A stretch of 64,000 nt of DNA. Origin: Virgibacillus sp. NKC19-3 (GTDB lineage Bacteria > Bacillota > Bacilli > Bacillales > Amphibacillaceae). The stretch lies in contig NZ_JAGYHC010000001.1 in assembly GCF_019837165.1 (NCBI RefSeq), positions 1,240,001 to 1,304,000 of the forward strand, given 5' to 3'. The translations under genes were made by a program, and so were the position numbers. The first letter of the stretch is position 1, and each line of letters begins with the position of its first letter. Below are positions 50,457 to 59,591 of the stretch, piece after piece. The notes beneath the pieces are model-generated. The model saw only the letters and a program-made list of their open reading frames with translations, was not told the DNA's origin and ran no database searches.

Positions 50457-51246
50457 TGTGAAAAAAATAATGGTTGTTGCTCTACTGTTAATACTCGTTG
50501 GTGTAGTAGGAAGTATTTTTACGTTTAATTTTCATGAACGGACGGCAGTTGCTGAGACGAAACAAGCGAATATAGATAATATAACAGCTATTGATATTCG
50601 GCTAGATAATGAAAAAGTAATCATGAAATCCACGGAAGAACCAAATGCAAGAGTGGAGCTTGAAGGAAGTACAGCAAGCGATAATAAAACGGAATTGGCT
50701 GTGAAGGAAAATGATAATACATTGTCCATTGAAACCAAGAAACAAAAAGAAAAACTATTCCAGCTTGATTGGGGAGGCCCTATGACACTGACCGTATACC
50801 TTCCTGAAAAAGCGTATGAATCGTTACTTGTAGATATAGATAATGGAAGCTTTCAAGCAGATGATCTAACGGTAGAAGCTATTGACGTATCAACAGACAA
50901 CGGGGAAGTTGCAATGGCTAATATTGCAGCTGGGATGGTTAATGTGACATCTGACAATGGAAAAATAAAATTGGATCATGTAGATGGAGCCATCAACAGC
51001 AAGACAGATAACGGAGCAATTTCTCTTGTAACGGAGGGGCTTGATCGAAACCTTGATTTCTATACAGATAACGGGAGTATTACCATTCAGACAGCAGAAG
51101 AACCCACAAATGCAGTATTTGATGTGCGCGTAGATAACGGAAAAATTAACATCTTCGGCGATTCGGACTGGGATACTGTAACTGGGAATGGCGATAACGA
51201 GATTACATTAGCTACGGATAATGGAGATATTACGGTAGAGAAGTAG
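50449..51246 (+). CDS. DUF4097 beta-helix protein
   Basis: A 265-residue protein with an N-terminal membrane anchor (~6-26) and a repetitive beta-solenoid in which TDNG or DNGxI recurs about every 20 residues (DIDNGSF, STDNGEV, TSDNGKI, KTDNGAI, YTDNGSI, RVDNGKI, ATDNGDI). This is the DUF4097 / YvlB fold. It is likely exposed outside the membrane. The PadR-DUF1700-DUF4097 set is usually thought to sense or respond to envelope conditions, which is inference here. Confidence 0.88.
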   Translation: MGNVKKIMVVALLLILVGVVGSIFTFNFHERTAVAETKQANIDNITAIDIRLDNEKVIMKSTEEPNARVELEGSTASDNKTELAVKENDNTLSIETKKQKEKLFQLDWGGPMTLTVYLPEKAYESLLVDIDNGSFQADDLTVEAIDVSTDNGEVAMANIAAGMVNVTSDNGKIKLDHVDGAINSKTDNGAISLVTEGLDRNLDFYTDNGSITIQTAEEPTNAVFDVRVDNGKINIFGDSDWDTVTGNGDNEITLATDNGDITVEK

Positions 51247-51271
51247 CCTTTCAGTCATTAGGAGGGACAAT

Positions 51272-51546
51272 GGGACTGGGACAAAAATGTTTTTAACAAA
51301 TAAATTCTGAACATACATCGCTTCTAAAAATATACTTCGCGCATCTTAGGGCGGCTGGTGAGCCCCCTTGTGCGCGTCGTGTTGCAAGTGACTTCGTGGG
51401 TCAGCACTCCATCGCAAAAAAAGATTGCTACCCGTGGCTTTAGGTGTCTTACCTATGCCTTTCCTCCCGCTGGAGTCTCCGCATATTTCCTACGCTAAGT
51501 TTGATAATGTTCGTCTTTTTAAGGAAACACGTTTGTCCCAGTCCCA
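51272..51546. repeat. MITE-like Bacillaceae repeat, copy 3 (long form, inverted)
   Basis: In reverse orientation to copies 1 and 2. Its complement reads GGGACTGGGACAAACGTG... with GGAGACTCCAGCGGGAGG and the same internal ~65 bases as copy 1. It fills the gap 51247-51633 together with a small hairpin repeat at 51559. Confidence 0.85.
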
Positions 51547-51558
51547 ATCGTTTTTCGC

Positions 51559-51594
51559 TGTGCTGGGACGAGGGACCTGTCCCTGCTGTCCCCC
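51559..51594. repeat. Short hairpin repeat, copy 1
   Basis: TGTGCTGGGACGAGGGACCT, followed by GTCCC, matches 52854-52886 closely. GGGAC and GTCCC form a small hairpin. No coding content. Confidence 0.6.
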
Positions 51595-51633
51595 AACGAA
51601 AAGGCTGAATGGTTATGGAGTGATATGCCAATT

Positions 51634-52620
51634 CTATAATGGAGCTTTTTCCACAACACGCCCATTTCTCCCCTCTGTCGTTTCTGCATATTTGAGAGAG
51701 CGAATAATTGCTTCTTCCGTTGCCTCGGTAACAGCTTGAAATAATTGGTTCATTAATGGGTGATCATCACGTACACATGATATGGATTCGATAGCAGCCT
51801 TTTTGTTGTGATCATAGGTATTAGCAGTGGAAAACGCGATAGCAATATCGCCACTGCCATTATCCATATGGCTTCCGGTACGCGCAAGTCCAGCTGCGCA
51901 ACGCTTGGCAAGGCGCTTTAACTGCCGATCGTAAAGCGGGGCATCTGTTGCTATGATTAGCATAATCGATCCATCAGGTGTATCGACATCGCGTTTCTCC
52001 CAATTTGCAAATAGTGCTTGCTCTCGTTTTCCAAAGTTACTTAAAACGAGACAACCCACTGTATAGACTTCTCCGTCTGCAGTTACTTCGCGTGATGCTG
52101 TTCCGATTCCGCCTTTATAACCAAAACAGATCATTCCTGTACCAGCTCCAACCGCACCTTCTAAGGAAGGTTTATTCGATGAACCTGTAATCGCTTGAAC
52201 AGCATGCTTGGGCTTAATAGCCTGATGCCGGATAGAATTAAGATAGCTATCATTGCACTCACCGACAACAAGATTGATTGTACTGGTTGCATCGCCAATT
52301 TCCTTGTTTTCCTCAATCATGTATTGCAGGGCACCTTGCCACACTGCCCCGACACTAAATGTGTTTGTTAGCATGATTGGGGATTCTAATAGCCCCAGTT
52401 CTCCCATTTGAACAAGGCCTGTCGTTTTTCCATAGCCATTGAGGATAGCACTGGCTGCGCGCGTTTTTTGATTGAAAAGATCCCCGCCATGTGGAAGGAT
52501 GGCGGAGACTCCTGTACAAATGGTAGTTGCATCGTCGACTTTTTCATATAATGTGACATGTCCAACTTTTACGTCCTGCACATCAGTAATGCAATTGGAA
52601 TTTCCTGTTGGAAGCGGCAT
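51634..52620 (-). CDS. P1 family (DmpA-like) peptidase
   Basis: A 328-residue Ntn-type hydrolase of the S58/P1 family. NCITDVQDVKVGHVTL, GVSAILPHGG, LTNTFSVGAVWQGAL, GAVGAGTGMICFGYKGGIGTASR and VGCLVLSNFG are family features; these enzymes self-cleave and act as aminopeptidases on small amides or beta-peptides. Ribosome site AAGGAGC. Single gene, convergent with the DUF4097 operon. Confidence 0.88.
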   Translation of the reverse strand: MPLPTGNSNCITDVQDVKVGHVTLYEKVDDATTICTGVSAILPHGGDLFNQKTRAASAILNGYGKTTGLVQMGELGLLESPIMLTNTFSVGAVWQGALQYMIEENKEIGDATSTINLVVGECNDSYLNSIRHQAIKPKHAVQAITGSSNKPSLEGAVGAGTGMICFGYKGGIGTASREVTADGEVYTVGCLVLSNFGKREQALFANWEKRDVDTPDGSIMLIIATDAPLYDRQLKRLAKRCAAGLARTGSHMDNGSGDIAIAFSTANTYDHNKKAAIESISCVRDDHPLMNQLFQAVTEATEEAIIRSLKYAETTEGRNGRVVEKAPL

Positions 52621-52680
52621 CGCTTGAGCTCCTTATTGGATAGTTTGTGATTGATTAATGTTATGTATATTATAACTGCT

Positions 52681-52809
52681 GATACAATACTGTCAATCGC
52701 TGATAAAAGCATCCGAACTGCTGATAAGATATGAGGTTCCACTGATAAAAGCTCCTCAACCGCCGATAAAGTATGCAGTTCCGCTGATAAAACATCGCCA
52801 CCGTGAATA
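52681..52809. repeat. Degenerate ~21-bp GATAAA array
   Basis: GATA (or GAATA in the last) recurs at 52681, 52702, 52723, 52743, 52765, 52785 and 52805, that is every 20-22 bases, within degenerate units of the type CTGATAAAAGC-ATCCGAAC. Seven units lie between the peptidase start and the FMN riboswitch promoter. A minus-strand frame through them (52569-52817) shows only the repeat read as protein. Confidence 0.7.
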
Positions 52810-52853
52810 AATGTCAAACTGTCACCAGTACGTGAGCTCTACCTGTTATTTTG

Positions 52854-52886
52854 TGTGCTGGGACAAGGAACCTGTCCCCATGTCCC
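52854..52886. repeat. Short hairpin repeat, copy 2
   Basis: TGTGCTGGGACAAGGAACCT, followed by GTCCC, corresponds to the copy at 51559. GGGAC and GTCCC are the arms. Confidence 0.6.
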
Positions 52887-52916
52887 TTGCGTTTTCCAAG
52901 AATGCAGTGCTATACT
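52887..52916 (+). promoter_or_regulatory. Promoter of the riboflavin operon
   Basis: TTGCGT (52887-52892) and TATACT (52911-52916), 18 bases apart, with TG before the -10, lie about 20 bases upstream of the FMN aptamer. Confidence 0.65.
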
Positions 52917-52937
52917 GTAGTAAATGAAATATAAATG

Positions 52938-53077
52938 TTCCTTCAGGGTCGGGTGAAATTCCCAATCGGCGGTGATGAAATAAAATTCTTAGTCCGCGAC
53001 CCGCACGGTTATAAAACCAAGCGGTGGATCTGGTGAAACTCCGGAACCGACAGTTACAGTCTGGATGGGAGAAGGAA
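52938..53077 (+). promoter_or_regulatory. FMN riboswitch (RFN element)
   Basis: The landmarks TCCTTCAGGGTCGGGTGAAA, CCAATCGGCGGTGAT, AGTCCGCGACCCGC, GGTGGATCTGGTGAAACTCC, GGAACCGACAGTTA and GGATGGGAGAAGGA occur in canonical order and spacing. FMN binding turns the riboflavin operon off. Confidence 0.97.
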
Positions 53078-53187
53078 TTTTTTAATCAACGCGTATGTCT
53101 CTAATCGAAAAATGCATGGGTTTTCATGATGGTGTCCATGTATTATTGTTAGATATACCTTTTTCTTGTTGTTAAAAATTCTAACCT

Positions 53188-53217
53188 AGGTCTCTGAAGC
53201 GAATTCAGAGGCCTTTT
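53188..53217 (+). terminator. FMN riboswitch terminator
   Basis: AGGTCTCTGAA and TTCAGAGGCCT pair (one mismatch), followed by TTTT, 20 bases before ribD. Sequence between aptamer and terminator (53078-53187) probably holds the antiterminator partner. Confidence 0.75.
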
Positions 53218-53237
53218 CATCGTGAGGAGAGATAGTT

Positions 53238-54353
53238 TTGAATGATGAGGATTATATGCGTTATGCACTACAACTTGCTCAAGGAGTATCGGGACAGACA
53301 AGTCCGAACCCCCCGGTCGGTGCAGTTGTTGTGAAAGACGGTGCTATTGTTGGAATTGGCGCACATTTAAAAGCAGGGGAAGCTCATGCAGAAGTTCACG
53401 CACTTCAAATGGCGGGGGAGAACGCTCAAGGCGCAACGATATATGTCACGCTTGAACCATGTGCCCATTATGGAAGAACTCCACCGTGTGCGGATTTGAT
53501 TGTTGAAAAAGGAGTAAAACGGGCGGTTATTGCAGTTGCTGATCCAAATGAAAAGGTAGCAGGTCAAGGTATACAAAAGCTTCGCGAAGCTAATGTGAAC
53601 GTTGATCTCGGTGTGTTGCATAAGGAGGCTGAAGTAGTAAATGCCGTATTTTTCCATTATACCCAAACCAAGACTCCGTTTGTGACCGTAAAAGCTGCTG
53701 TCAGCTTGGATGGAAAAACAGCAACCGTAACAGGTGATAGCAAATGGATAACAGGGGAAAAGGCGCGGCATGATGTACATCACTATCGACATAGGCATGA
53801 CGGGATTTTAATAGGGGTCAACACTGTAATTGCGGATAATCCGAAGCTTACGACAAGACTTTCCCATACGGGCAAAAATCCGGTACGCATCATTTTGGAT
53901 ACCAAGTTAAGAACACCGTTGGACGCCAATATAATTACAGATAATGAAGCCCTTACGTGGATTTTTACCGGGAAGCATGTGACGGAAAAAGAAATGGCCC
54001 CATTTTTGAAAAAACCTTGGGTAGATGTTATACAGCTGGAAGAAGAACAGATCGATGTAGATACAGTGTTGGACATTTTGGGGGAACGAAAAATCATGTC
54101 AGTCTTAGTAGAAGGTGGAGCTGAGGTTAATGGTTCTTTTTTAAAAAAGCTGCGAATGAATCAGTTGGTTATGTATATGGCCCCAAAGTTAATTGGCGGA
54201 ATTGATGCACCGACTTCTTTTATGGGGGAAGGATTTAGGCTCATTTCAGAAGTTCCGGAACTAACGATAAAACAGGTCGAGATGATAGGTGAAGATATGA
54301 AAGTCACCGCTGAACCGAGAAAGGAAGTATCCGATGTTTACAGGAATAATTGA
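53238..54353 (+). CDS. ribD: Riboflavin biosynthesis deaminase/reductase RibD
   Basis: A 371-residue bifunctional enzyme. The zinc deaminase half has HAEVHAL and TLEPCAHYGRTPPCADL. The reductase half has TVKAAVSLDGKTATVTGDSKWITG and SVLVEGGAEVNGSFL. It performs the second and third steps from GTP. The start is TTG 53238 behind GAGGAGAG. It overlaps ribE by 20 bases. Confidence 0.96.
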   Translation: MNDEDYMRYALQLAQGVSGQTSPNPPVGAVVVKDGAIVGIGAHLKAGEAHAEVHALQMAGENAQGATIYVTLEPCAHYGRTPPCADLIVEKGVKRAVIAVADPNEKVAGQGIQKLREANVNVDLGVLHKEAEVVNAVFFHYTQTKTPFVTVKAAVSLDGKTATVTGDSKWITGEKARHDVHHYRHRHDGILIGVNTVIADNPKLTTRLSHTGKNPVRIILDTKLRTPLDANIITDNEALTWIFTGKHVTEKEMAPFLKKPWVDVIQLEEEQIDVDTVLDILGERKIMSVLVEGGAEVNGSFLKKLRMNQLVMYMAPKLIGGIDAPTSFMGEGFRLISEVPELTIKQVEMIGEDMKVTAEPRKEVSDVYRNN

Positions 54354-54942
54354 AGAAGTGGGTATCGTGAAACGCATGGAACATGTATCTGATCAGGCTG
54401 TTAAGCTAGAAATTGGATCTGATAACGTTATCGCTGATATAAGTACGGGAGATAGTATAGCAGTAAATGGCATTTGTCTGACTGTTACGGATTTCACTTC
54501 GGAACATTTTCAAGTGGATGCGATGCCTGAGACGATTACATCCACTTCCCTAAATGCACTAACGTTAGGATCCAAGGTGAATTTGGAAAGAGCCATGGCA
54601 GCAGATGGTAGATTCGGTGGCCATTTTGTTTCCGGTCATGTAGATGATACGGGAAGAATTATTCGAAAGGAAAAGCAGGAGAATGCGGTTTATTATGATA
54701 TTCAAATTGCGAAAGAACTCACCCCGCTTTTCATTAAAAAAGGGTCGGTAGCGGTGGATGGAATTAGCTTGACTATTTTTCATGTGGAGAAGCATACATT
54801 TACGATATCATTAATCCCACATACTGTCTCAGAGACAACATTGGGTGAAAAACGAGAAGGGGATATCGTTAATATCGAATGTGATATGCTCGCTAAATAT
54901 ATACAGCAAATGCTGAAGCAGCAGGACAACCGCGAAATCTAA
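54334..54942 (+). CDS. ribE: Riboflavin synthase alpha subunit RibE
   Basis: A 202-residue protein of two lumazine-binding repeats, starting MFTGIIEEVGIV. Repeat 1 has GDSIAVNGICLTVTDF and repeat 2 has GSVAVDGISLTIFHV; GGHFVSGHVDDTG is conserved. It dismutates two lumazines to riboflavin. Confidence 0.96.
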   Translation: MFTGIIEEVGIVKRMEHVSDQAVKLEIGSDNVIADISTGDSIAVNGICLTVTDFTSEHFQVDAMPETITSTSLNALTLGSKVNLERAMAADGRFGGHFVSGHVDDTGRIIRKEKQENAVYYDIQIAKELTPLFIKKGSVAVDGISLTIFHVEKHTFTISLIPHTVSETTLGEKREGDIVNIECDMLAKYIQQMLKQQDNREI

Positions 54943-54975
54943 TCAGGAAGTTATTATGTGAAAGAAGGGAAGCTT

Positions 54976-56184
54976 ATGTTTCATACAATTGAAGAAGCTA
55001 TATCAGATTTACAAGTAGGAAAACCGGTTATCGTTGTAGATGATGAGAATAGGGAAAACGAAGGTGACTTAGTTGCATTATCGCAATATGCAACACCGGA
55101 AATGATTAACTTTATGATTACACATGCAAGAGGACTTGTGTGTACACCGATTAAAGCGGATCTGGCTGATAAACTCGGTCTGTCTTTAATGACAAGTCAG
55201 GAAACAGATCCATTTGGTACAGCTTTTACCGTATCGATCGATCACAAGGATACGACAACAGGAATTAGTGCTAACGATCGATCTCAAACCATTCAAGCAC
55301 TCATCCATTCAGATGTAGAGGCAACAGACTTTAAACGTCCAGGACATGTTTTCCCATTAATTGCAAAAGAAGGCGGTGTCTTGAGGCGGCCCGGTCATAC
55401 GGAAGCTTCTGTAGATTTAGCATCACTAAGCGGTGCATTTCCATCAAGTGTCATTTGCGAAATTATAAAAGATAATGGTGAAATGGCGAGGGTGCCTGAA
55501 TTAAAGAAAATGGCGGAAGCATTTGATTTGAAAATGGTAACTATTGAAGCATTAATCGATTATCGAAAAAATAAATCAAACCATATTAAGCGAGAAGTAG
55601 AAACCATTTTACCGACTGACTTCGGGGCATTTAAAATATTCGGCTATACAGAAGACCAGGGTGATAAAGAACATATTGCGCTAGTAAAAGGAGATATTGA
55701 TTCTCATTCAGATGAGGCAATTCTGACACGGATTCATTCGGAGTGTCTTACAGGAGATGTTTTTGGATCCCATCGCTGTGATTGTGGTCCGCAGCTCCAT
55801 CAAGCACTGAAAGAAATGGAAGAAGCTGGACGGGGCGTTCTCATTTATATGCGCCAAGAGGGGCGAGGTATTGGACTGATCAACAAACTCCGTGCCTATA
55901 AACTGCAGGATGAAGGCTTTGATACAGTAGAGGCCAATGAACAGCTGGGCTTTGCACCAGACCTGCGAAAATATGATGTTAGTGCACAAATTTTAAAGGA
56001 TTTGGGAGTAAAAAATATTCACCTTTTAACCAATAACCCGGAAAAAGTAAAAGCGCTGGAATCGTTTGGGATAACGATTCAATCACGTCTACCCATACAA
56101 ACAAATATGTGGGAAGAAAATGAAAACTACATGAGAACAAAATATGCGAAATTAGGACACTTACTATCATTCCATCACGAATAG
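54976..56184 (+). CDS. ribBA: DHBP synthase / GTP cyclohydrolase II RibBA
   Basis: A 402-residue fusion. The N-terminal DHBP synthase has [28 protein letters not shown] and [29 protein letters not shown]. The C-terminal GTP cyclohydrolase II has the zinc site [21 protein letters not shown] and [19 protein letters not shown]. Start ATG 54976 (MFHTIEEAI) matches relatives; GTG 54958 is an alternative. Confidence 0.96.
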   Translation: MFHTIEEAISDLQVGKPVIVVDDENRENEGDLVALSQYATPEMINFMITHARGLVCTPIKADLADKLGLSLMTSQETDPFGTAFTVSIDHKDTTTGISANDRSQTIQALIHSDVEATDFKRPGHVFPLIAKEGGVLRRPGHTEASVDLASLSGAFPSSVICEIIKDNGEMARVPELKKMAEAFDLKMVTIEALIDYRKNKSNHIKREVETILPTDFGAFKIFGYTEDQGDKEHIALVKGDIDSHSDEAILTRIHSECLTGDVFGSHRCDCGPQLHQALKEMEEAGRGVLIYMRQEGRGIGLINKLRAYKLQDEGFDTVEANEQLGFAPDLRKYDVSAQILKDLGVKNIHLLTNNPEKVKALESFGITIQSRLPIQTNMWEENENYMRTKYAKLGHLLSFHHE

Positions 56185-56197
56185 GGGGAAAGTGATA

Positions 56198-56668
56198 ATG
56201 GGAAAAACATTTGAAGGAAATCTGGTCGGCAGTAATTTGAAAATAGGTGTTGTCGTAGGTAGATTCAATGAATTGATTACTGCTAAATTACTAGATGGCG
56301 CCGTTGGGACACTGAAAAGACATGGGTTGACGGATGATAATATAGATGTTGCATGGGTTCCGGGGGCATTTGAGATACCTTTAATTGCCAGGAAAATGGC
56401 AAACAATCCAACCTATGATGCAGTGATTACATTAGGAACGGTAATCCGAGGGTCAACGCCGCATTTTGACTATGTATGTAATGAAACTGCAAAAGGCGTA
56501 TCCCATGCATCTGTTCAATCTGAAAAGCCGGTAATCTTTGGAATTCTTACAACAGAAACAATTGAGCAAGCAGTGGAACGCGCAGGAACGAAGGCTGGAA
56601 ATAAAGGGGCAGAAGCAGCAGTGTCGGCCATTGAAATGGCAAACCTGATAAAAATCATCGAGGCGTAA
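56198..56668 (+). CDS. ribH: Lumazine synthase RibH
   Basis: A 156-residue subunit of the icosahedral lumazine synthase. [41 protein letters not shown] with the catalytic His, and [27 protein letters not shown] are present. ATG 56198 follows AGGGGGAAAG; GTG 56192 is closer and less likely. Last gene of the operon. Confidence 0.96.
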   Translation: MGKTFEGNLVGSNLKIGVVVGRFNELITAKLLDGAVGTLKRHGLTDDNIDVAWVPGAFEIPLIARKMANNPTYDAVITLGTVIRGSTPHFDYVCNETAKGVSHASVQSEKPVIFGILTTETIEQAVERAGTKAGNKGAEAAVSAIEMANLIKIIEA

Positions 56669-56669
56669 A

Positions 56670-56713
56670 GAAAAGCCGGGAAAGCGACGTTGTTTACCTT
56701 TCCTGGCTTTTTC
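56670..56713 (+). terminator. Terminator of the riboflavin operon
   Basis: AAAAGCCGGGAAAG and CTTTCCTGGCTTTTT pair around a 15-base loop and end in Ts. Confidence 0.85.
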
Positions 56714-56758
56714 GATGGAAAATCTACTATGAATACGATAAACTAATGGGAAGGCTAT

Positions 56759-56959
56759 TTGAATCGGGGGGAGTTTACCATCAAACTATTAGTTGCACAA
56801 TGTATTATTATAGCTGTCATTTGGGCAGGGATGGCATTCTTTTTTTCTGATATGAATACAGTGAGTCAAATAATATTTTACATTGTAACGTCTTGGCTTC
56901 TGTTCTTAATCGTTGTCACCGTTAGAACGTGGATCAGTAATAAAAAGAAACATAACTAG
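56759..56959 (+). CDS. Small two-helix membrane protein, unknown
   Basis: A 66-residue protein with two hydrophobic segments (~9-28 and 36-56) and a basic end (SNKKKHN). The start is TTG 56759 behind GGGAAGG. A second purine-rich run, GGGGGAG, lies eight bases before an ATC codon at 56780 that would give a more typical membrane-protein start. No family recognised. Confidence 0.5.
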   Translation: MNRGEFTIKLLVAQCIIIAVIWAGMAFFFSDMNTVSQIIFYIVTSWLLFLIVVTVRTWISNKKKHN

Positions 56960-56993
56960 CTGTTGAATTTAAGCGTGAGGAAGGGTTTATCAA

Positions 56994-58870
56994 ATGCTTA
57001 CCATTGAAAATTTATATAAATCATATGGGGAAAAGATTTTATTTAATGATATTTCATGTACGATAGGGACGCAGGAGCGTATTGGTCTAATTGGTGTTAA
57101 TGGCACGGGCAAGTCCAGTTTTTTAAAAGCAATAGCCCACGAAGATACACCTGATAAGGGGACGATTAAACATCCAAAAGATTACCATATTGAATATCTT
57201 CCTCAAGATCCGGAACTTGATGGAAGTTTAACGGTTATTGAACAAATTTATTATGGTAATTCTGCCATAATGCAGGTCATGCGTGACTATGAGCGAGCAC
57301 TTTACAACTTGCAAAATAACCCCAATAATGACGATGTCCAGTCCTATTTGCTTAAAATGCAGCAAAAGATGGACGAGTATGAAGCTTGGGATGCGAACAC
57401 CGCTGCAAAAACGGTGCTTACGAAGCTAGGAATTACAAGTTTCGATAAAAGGGTTTCGGAGCTTTCTGGCGGGCAGCGAAAGCGTGTGGCAATAGCAAAA
57501 GCGCTTATTCAACCAGCGGATCTATTAATATTGGATGAGCCGACCAACCATTTGGATAATGAAACGGTCGAGTGGTTGGAGAAATTCTTGCAAGGATATA
57601 AAGGCTCTCTGTTGCTCGTTACCCATGATAGATACTTTTTAAATCGGGTAACCAATAAGATTTTCGAGCTGGACAAGGGGAATTTATATGTCTATGAAGG
57701 AAATTATGAAGTATTTTTAGAAAAAAAGGCAGAGCGTGAAGAGCTGGAAGCAAGTAATGAGCAGAAGCATCAAAATACGCTAAGACGCGAAATTGCCTGG
57801 TTAAAACGTGGTGTAAAAGCCAGAGGGACAAAACAAAAGGCAAGAATAGACCGCGTTTCTGAAATGAAGAAGACTACTTTTGACACGGAGAAGCAGGATG
57901 TTGATTTTCAAGTTGGATCTACACGTTTAGGAAAACAAGTCATTGAGTTGGAAGCTATTGAAAAATCCTATGACAATAAGACGCTGTTGAAGCATTTTAG
58001 TCATCTGGTTGTGCCACATGATCGGATCGGAATTGTTGGACCAAATGGTTCCGGGAAAACGACATTACTCCATATAATGGCGGAGCGCATAACCCCTGAT
58101 CAAGGTGAAGTTAAAATAGGAGAAACAGTTAAAATTGGCTATTATACCCAAGGTGAGGAAGAACTGGACGGAAATATGCGGGTCATTGACTATATTAAAG
58201 AGGTTGCTGAAGTTGTTCATACGAAAGATCAATCAGTGGTTACTGCTGAGCAGATGCTGGAGCGATTTTTATTTTCCAGACCGGAACAATGGACGTATAT
58301 CCGCAGGCTTTCCGGCGGGGAAAAACGACGCTTGTATTTGCTTAAAGTACTAATGGAGGAACCAAATGTTTTATTTTTGGATGAGCCAACAAATGATTTG
58401 GATACACAAACACTAAGCGTACTGGAAGATTATTTGGAGCAATTCCCTGGTGTAGTGATTACGGTATCCCACGATCGTTACTTTTTGGATCGGGTAGTGG
58501 ATCAGTTGCTTGTGTTTACAGGTTATGGTGAAGTAAAGCGTTACTTTGGAAATTATAGTGCATATTTAGAAGAGGTCCAGGAGGTTCCAGAGAAGCAAAC
58601 AAAGCCTGATAAAGTGGAACAACGACCAAAAAACAGAAGAAAAAGCTCTCCTACCATGAGCAAAAAGAGTGGAACCAGATTGAGGATCAGATCATGGAGC
58701 TTGAGGAAAAGATAGAAGCATTACAGCAGGAGATTGCAGAAGCAGGCAGTAATTCAGAAAAGGTTCAGGAATTATTTGCCGAACAGGAGAAGAAAGAAGC
58801 GGAACTTGAAGTGAAAATGGAGCGCTGGGAAGAGCTGTCATTGATGGTGGAGGAATTGGCAAACAAATAG
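56994..58870 (+). CDS. ABC-F family ATPase with frameshifted C-terminal tail
   Basis: Two ABC modules: Walker A GVNGTGKSSF and GPNGSGKTTL, signatures LSGGQRKRVAIAKAL and LSGGEKRRLYLLKVL, Walker B LLILDEPTNHLD and VLFLDEPTNDLD. The linker (RREIAWLKRGVKARGTKQKARIDR) is typical of the YfmR/Uup ABC-F group, which acts on ribosomes or their assembly. The open frame stops at 58715. The expected coiled-coil tail (KKKLSYHEQKEWNQIEDQI...) continues in another frame to 58870; adding one A to the A6 run near 58628 restores it. Both ATPase sites are upstream of the break. Confidence 0.9.
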
Positions 58871-58940
58871 GATTTACCTGAATAAGATTGAGGGTATGGA
58901 TACAAGCTACTATTAATATCTTATTTAGGTGGTATATCCT

Positions 58941-59510
58941 ATGAGTGAAACCCAATTGTATCAACGAATTTATGATTTGAAGGAACAACTTAGTAACGCT
59001 TATTCGGAGTACTGGCATCTCTATTCGGGTATGAGTACATGGTTTTTTTGGTTTAACCTAGTAAGTGTTGTGATACCATTTGTTATTCTCTATTTTGCAG
59101 TTGATAGGGAGAGGTTATTCGAGATCTCTTTTTTTGGTTATACGGTGCATTTGCTATGGTTAAATGTGGATATTTTTTTAACCGCAGAAAATTATCTCAT
59201 CCATCCGCATACCATCATCGGATTTATCCCATCTGGGATTACTGTAACGGCCGTTATACTTCCAATAACTTTTATGTTGCTATATCAATATTGTACCAAT
59301 AAGGGTAAAAATTTTTACCTTTATACTGTAGTGGTTTCCTTTATTTTTGCGTATGGGTTTGGAGGCATATCCACTACTGTTGACTTATTGCGAATGCATA
59401 ATGGGATGAATTTCTTGTATTTGTCGTTTATCAATATAGCAGTTTCCCTCCTCGCTCTGTGGATGACAAAGCTTTTCCTTAAAATAAAGAAAACGGAAAG
59501 AAAAATATAA
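58941..59510 (+). CDS. Polytopic membrane protein (possibly CBO0543 family)
   Basis: A 189-residue protein from ATG 58941. A short amphipathic start (ETQLYQRIYDLKEQLSNAYSEYW) is followed by five or six transmembrane segments. The overall layout and WFFWFNLVSVVIPFVILYF resemble the CBO0543 family of unknown function, but I hold this loosely. Ribosome site AGGTGG. Confidence 0.6.
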   Translation: MSETQLYQRIYDLKEQLSNAYSEYWHLYSGMSTWFFWFNLVSVVIPFVILYFAVDRERLFEISFFGYTVHLLWLNVDIFLTAENYLIHPHTIIGFIPSGITVTAVILPITFMLLYQYCTNKGKNFYLYTVVVSFIFAYGFGGISTTVDLLRMHNGMNFLYLSFINIAVSLLALWMTKLFLKIKKTERKI

Positions 59511-59591
59511 AATTCTTTTGGATCTTCCATTTCAATTTCCTTCCATATCGATTAAACTAAGGGTAGAAAAAGAAAAATGAGGGATACATCC

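Noticed and set aside
52569-52817. A minus-strand 82-residue frame with repeated LSAV/LLSA residues
   Set aside because: It is the degenerate 21-bp GATAAA array read as protein; it has no ribosome site and overlaps the peptidase start.
48733-58870. Programmed ribosomal frameshifting in the RNase H or ABC-F genes
   Set aside because: No slippery heptamer with a downstream structure is visible, and neither family is known to use it; indel mutation or sequencing error is simpler.
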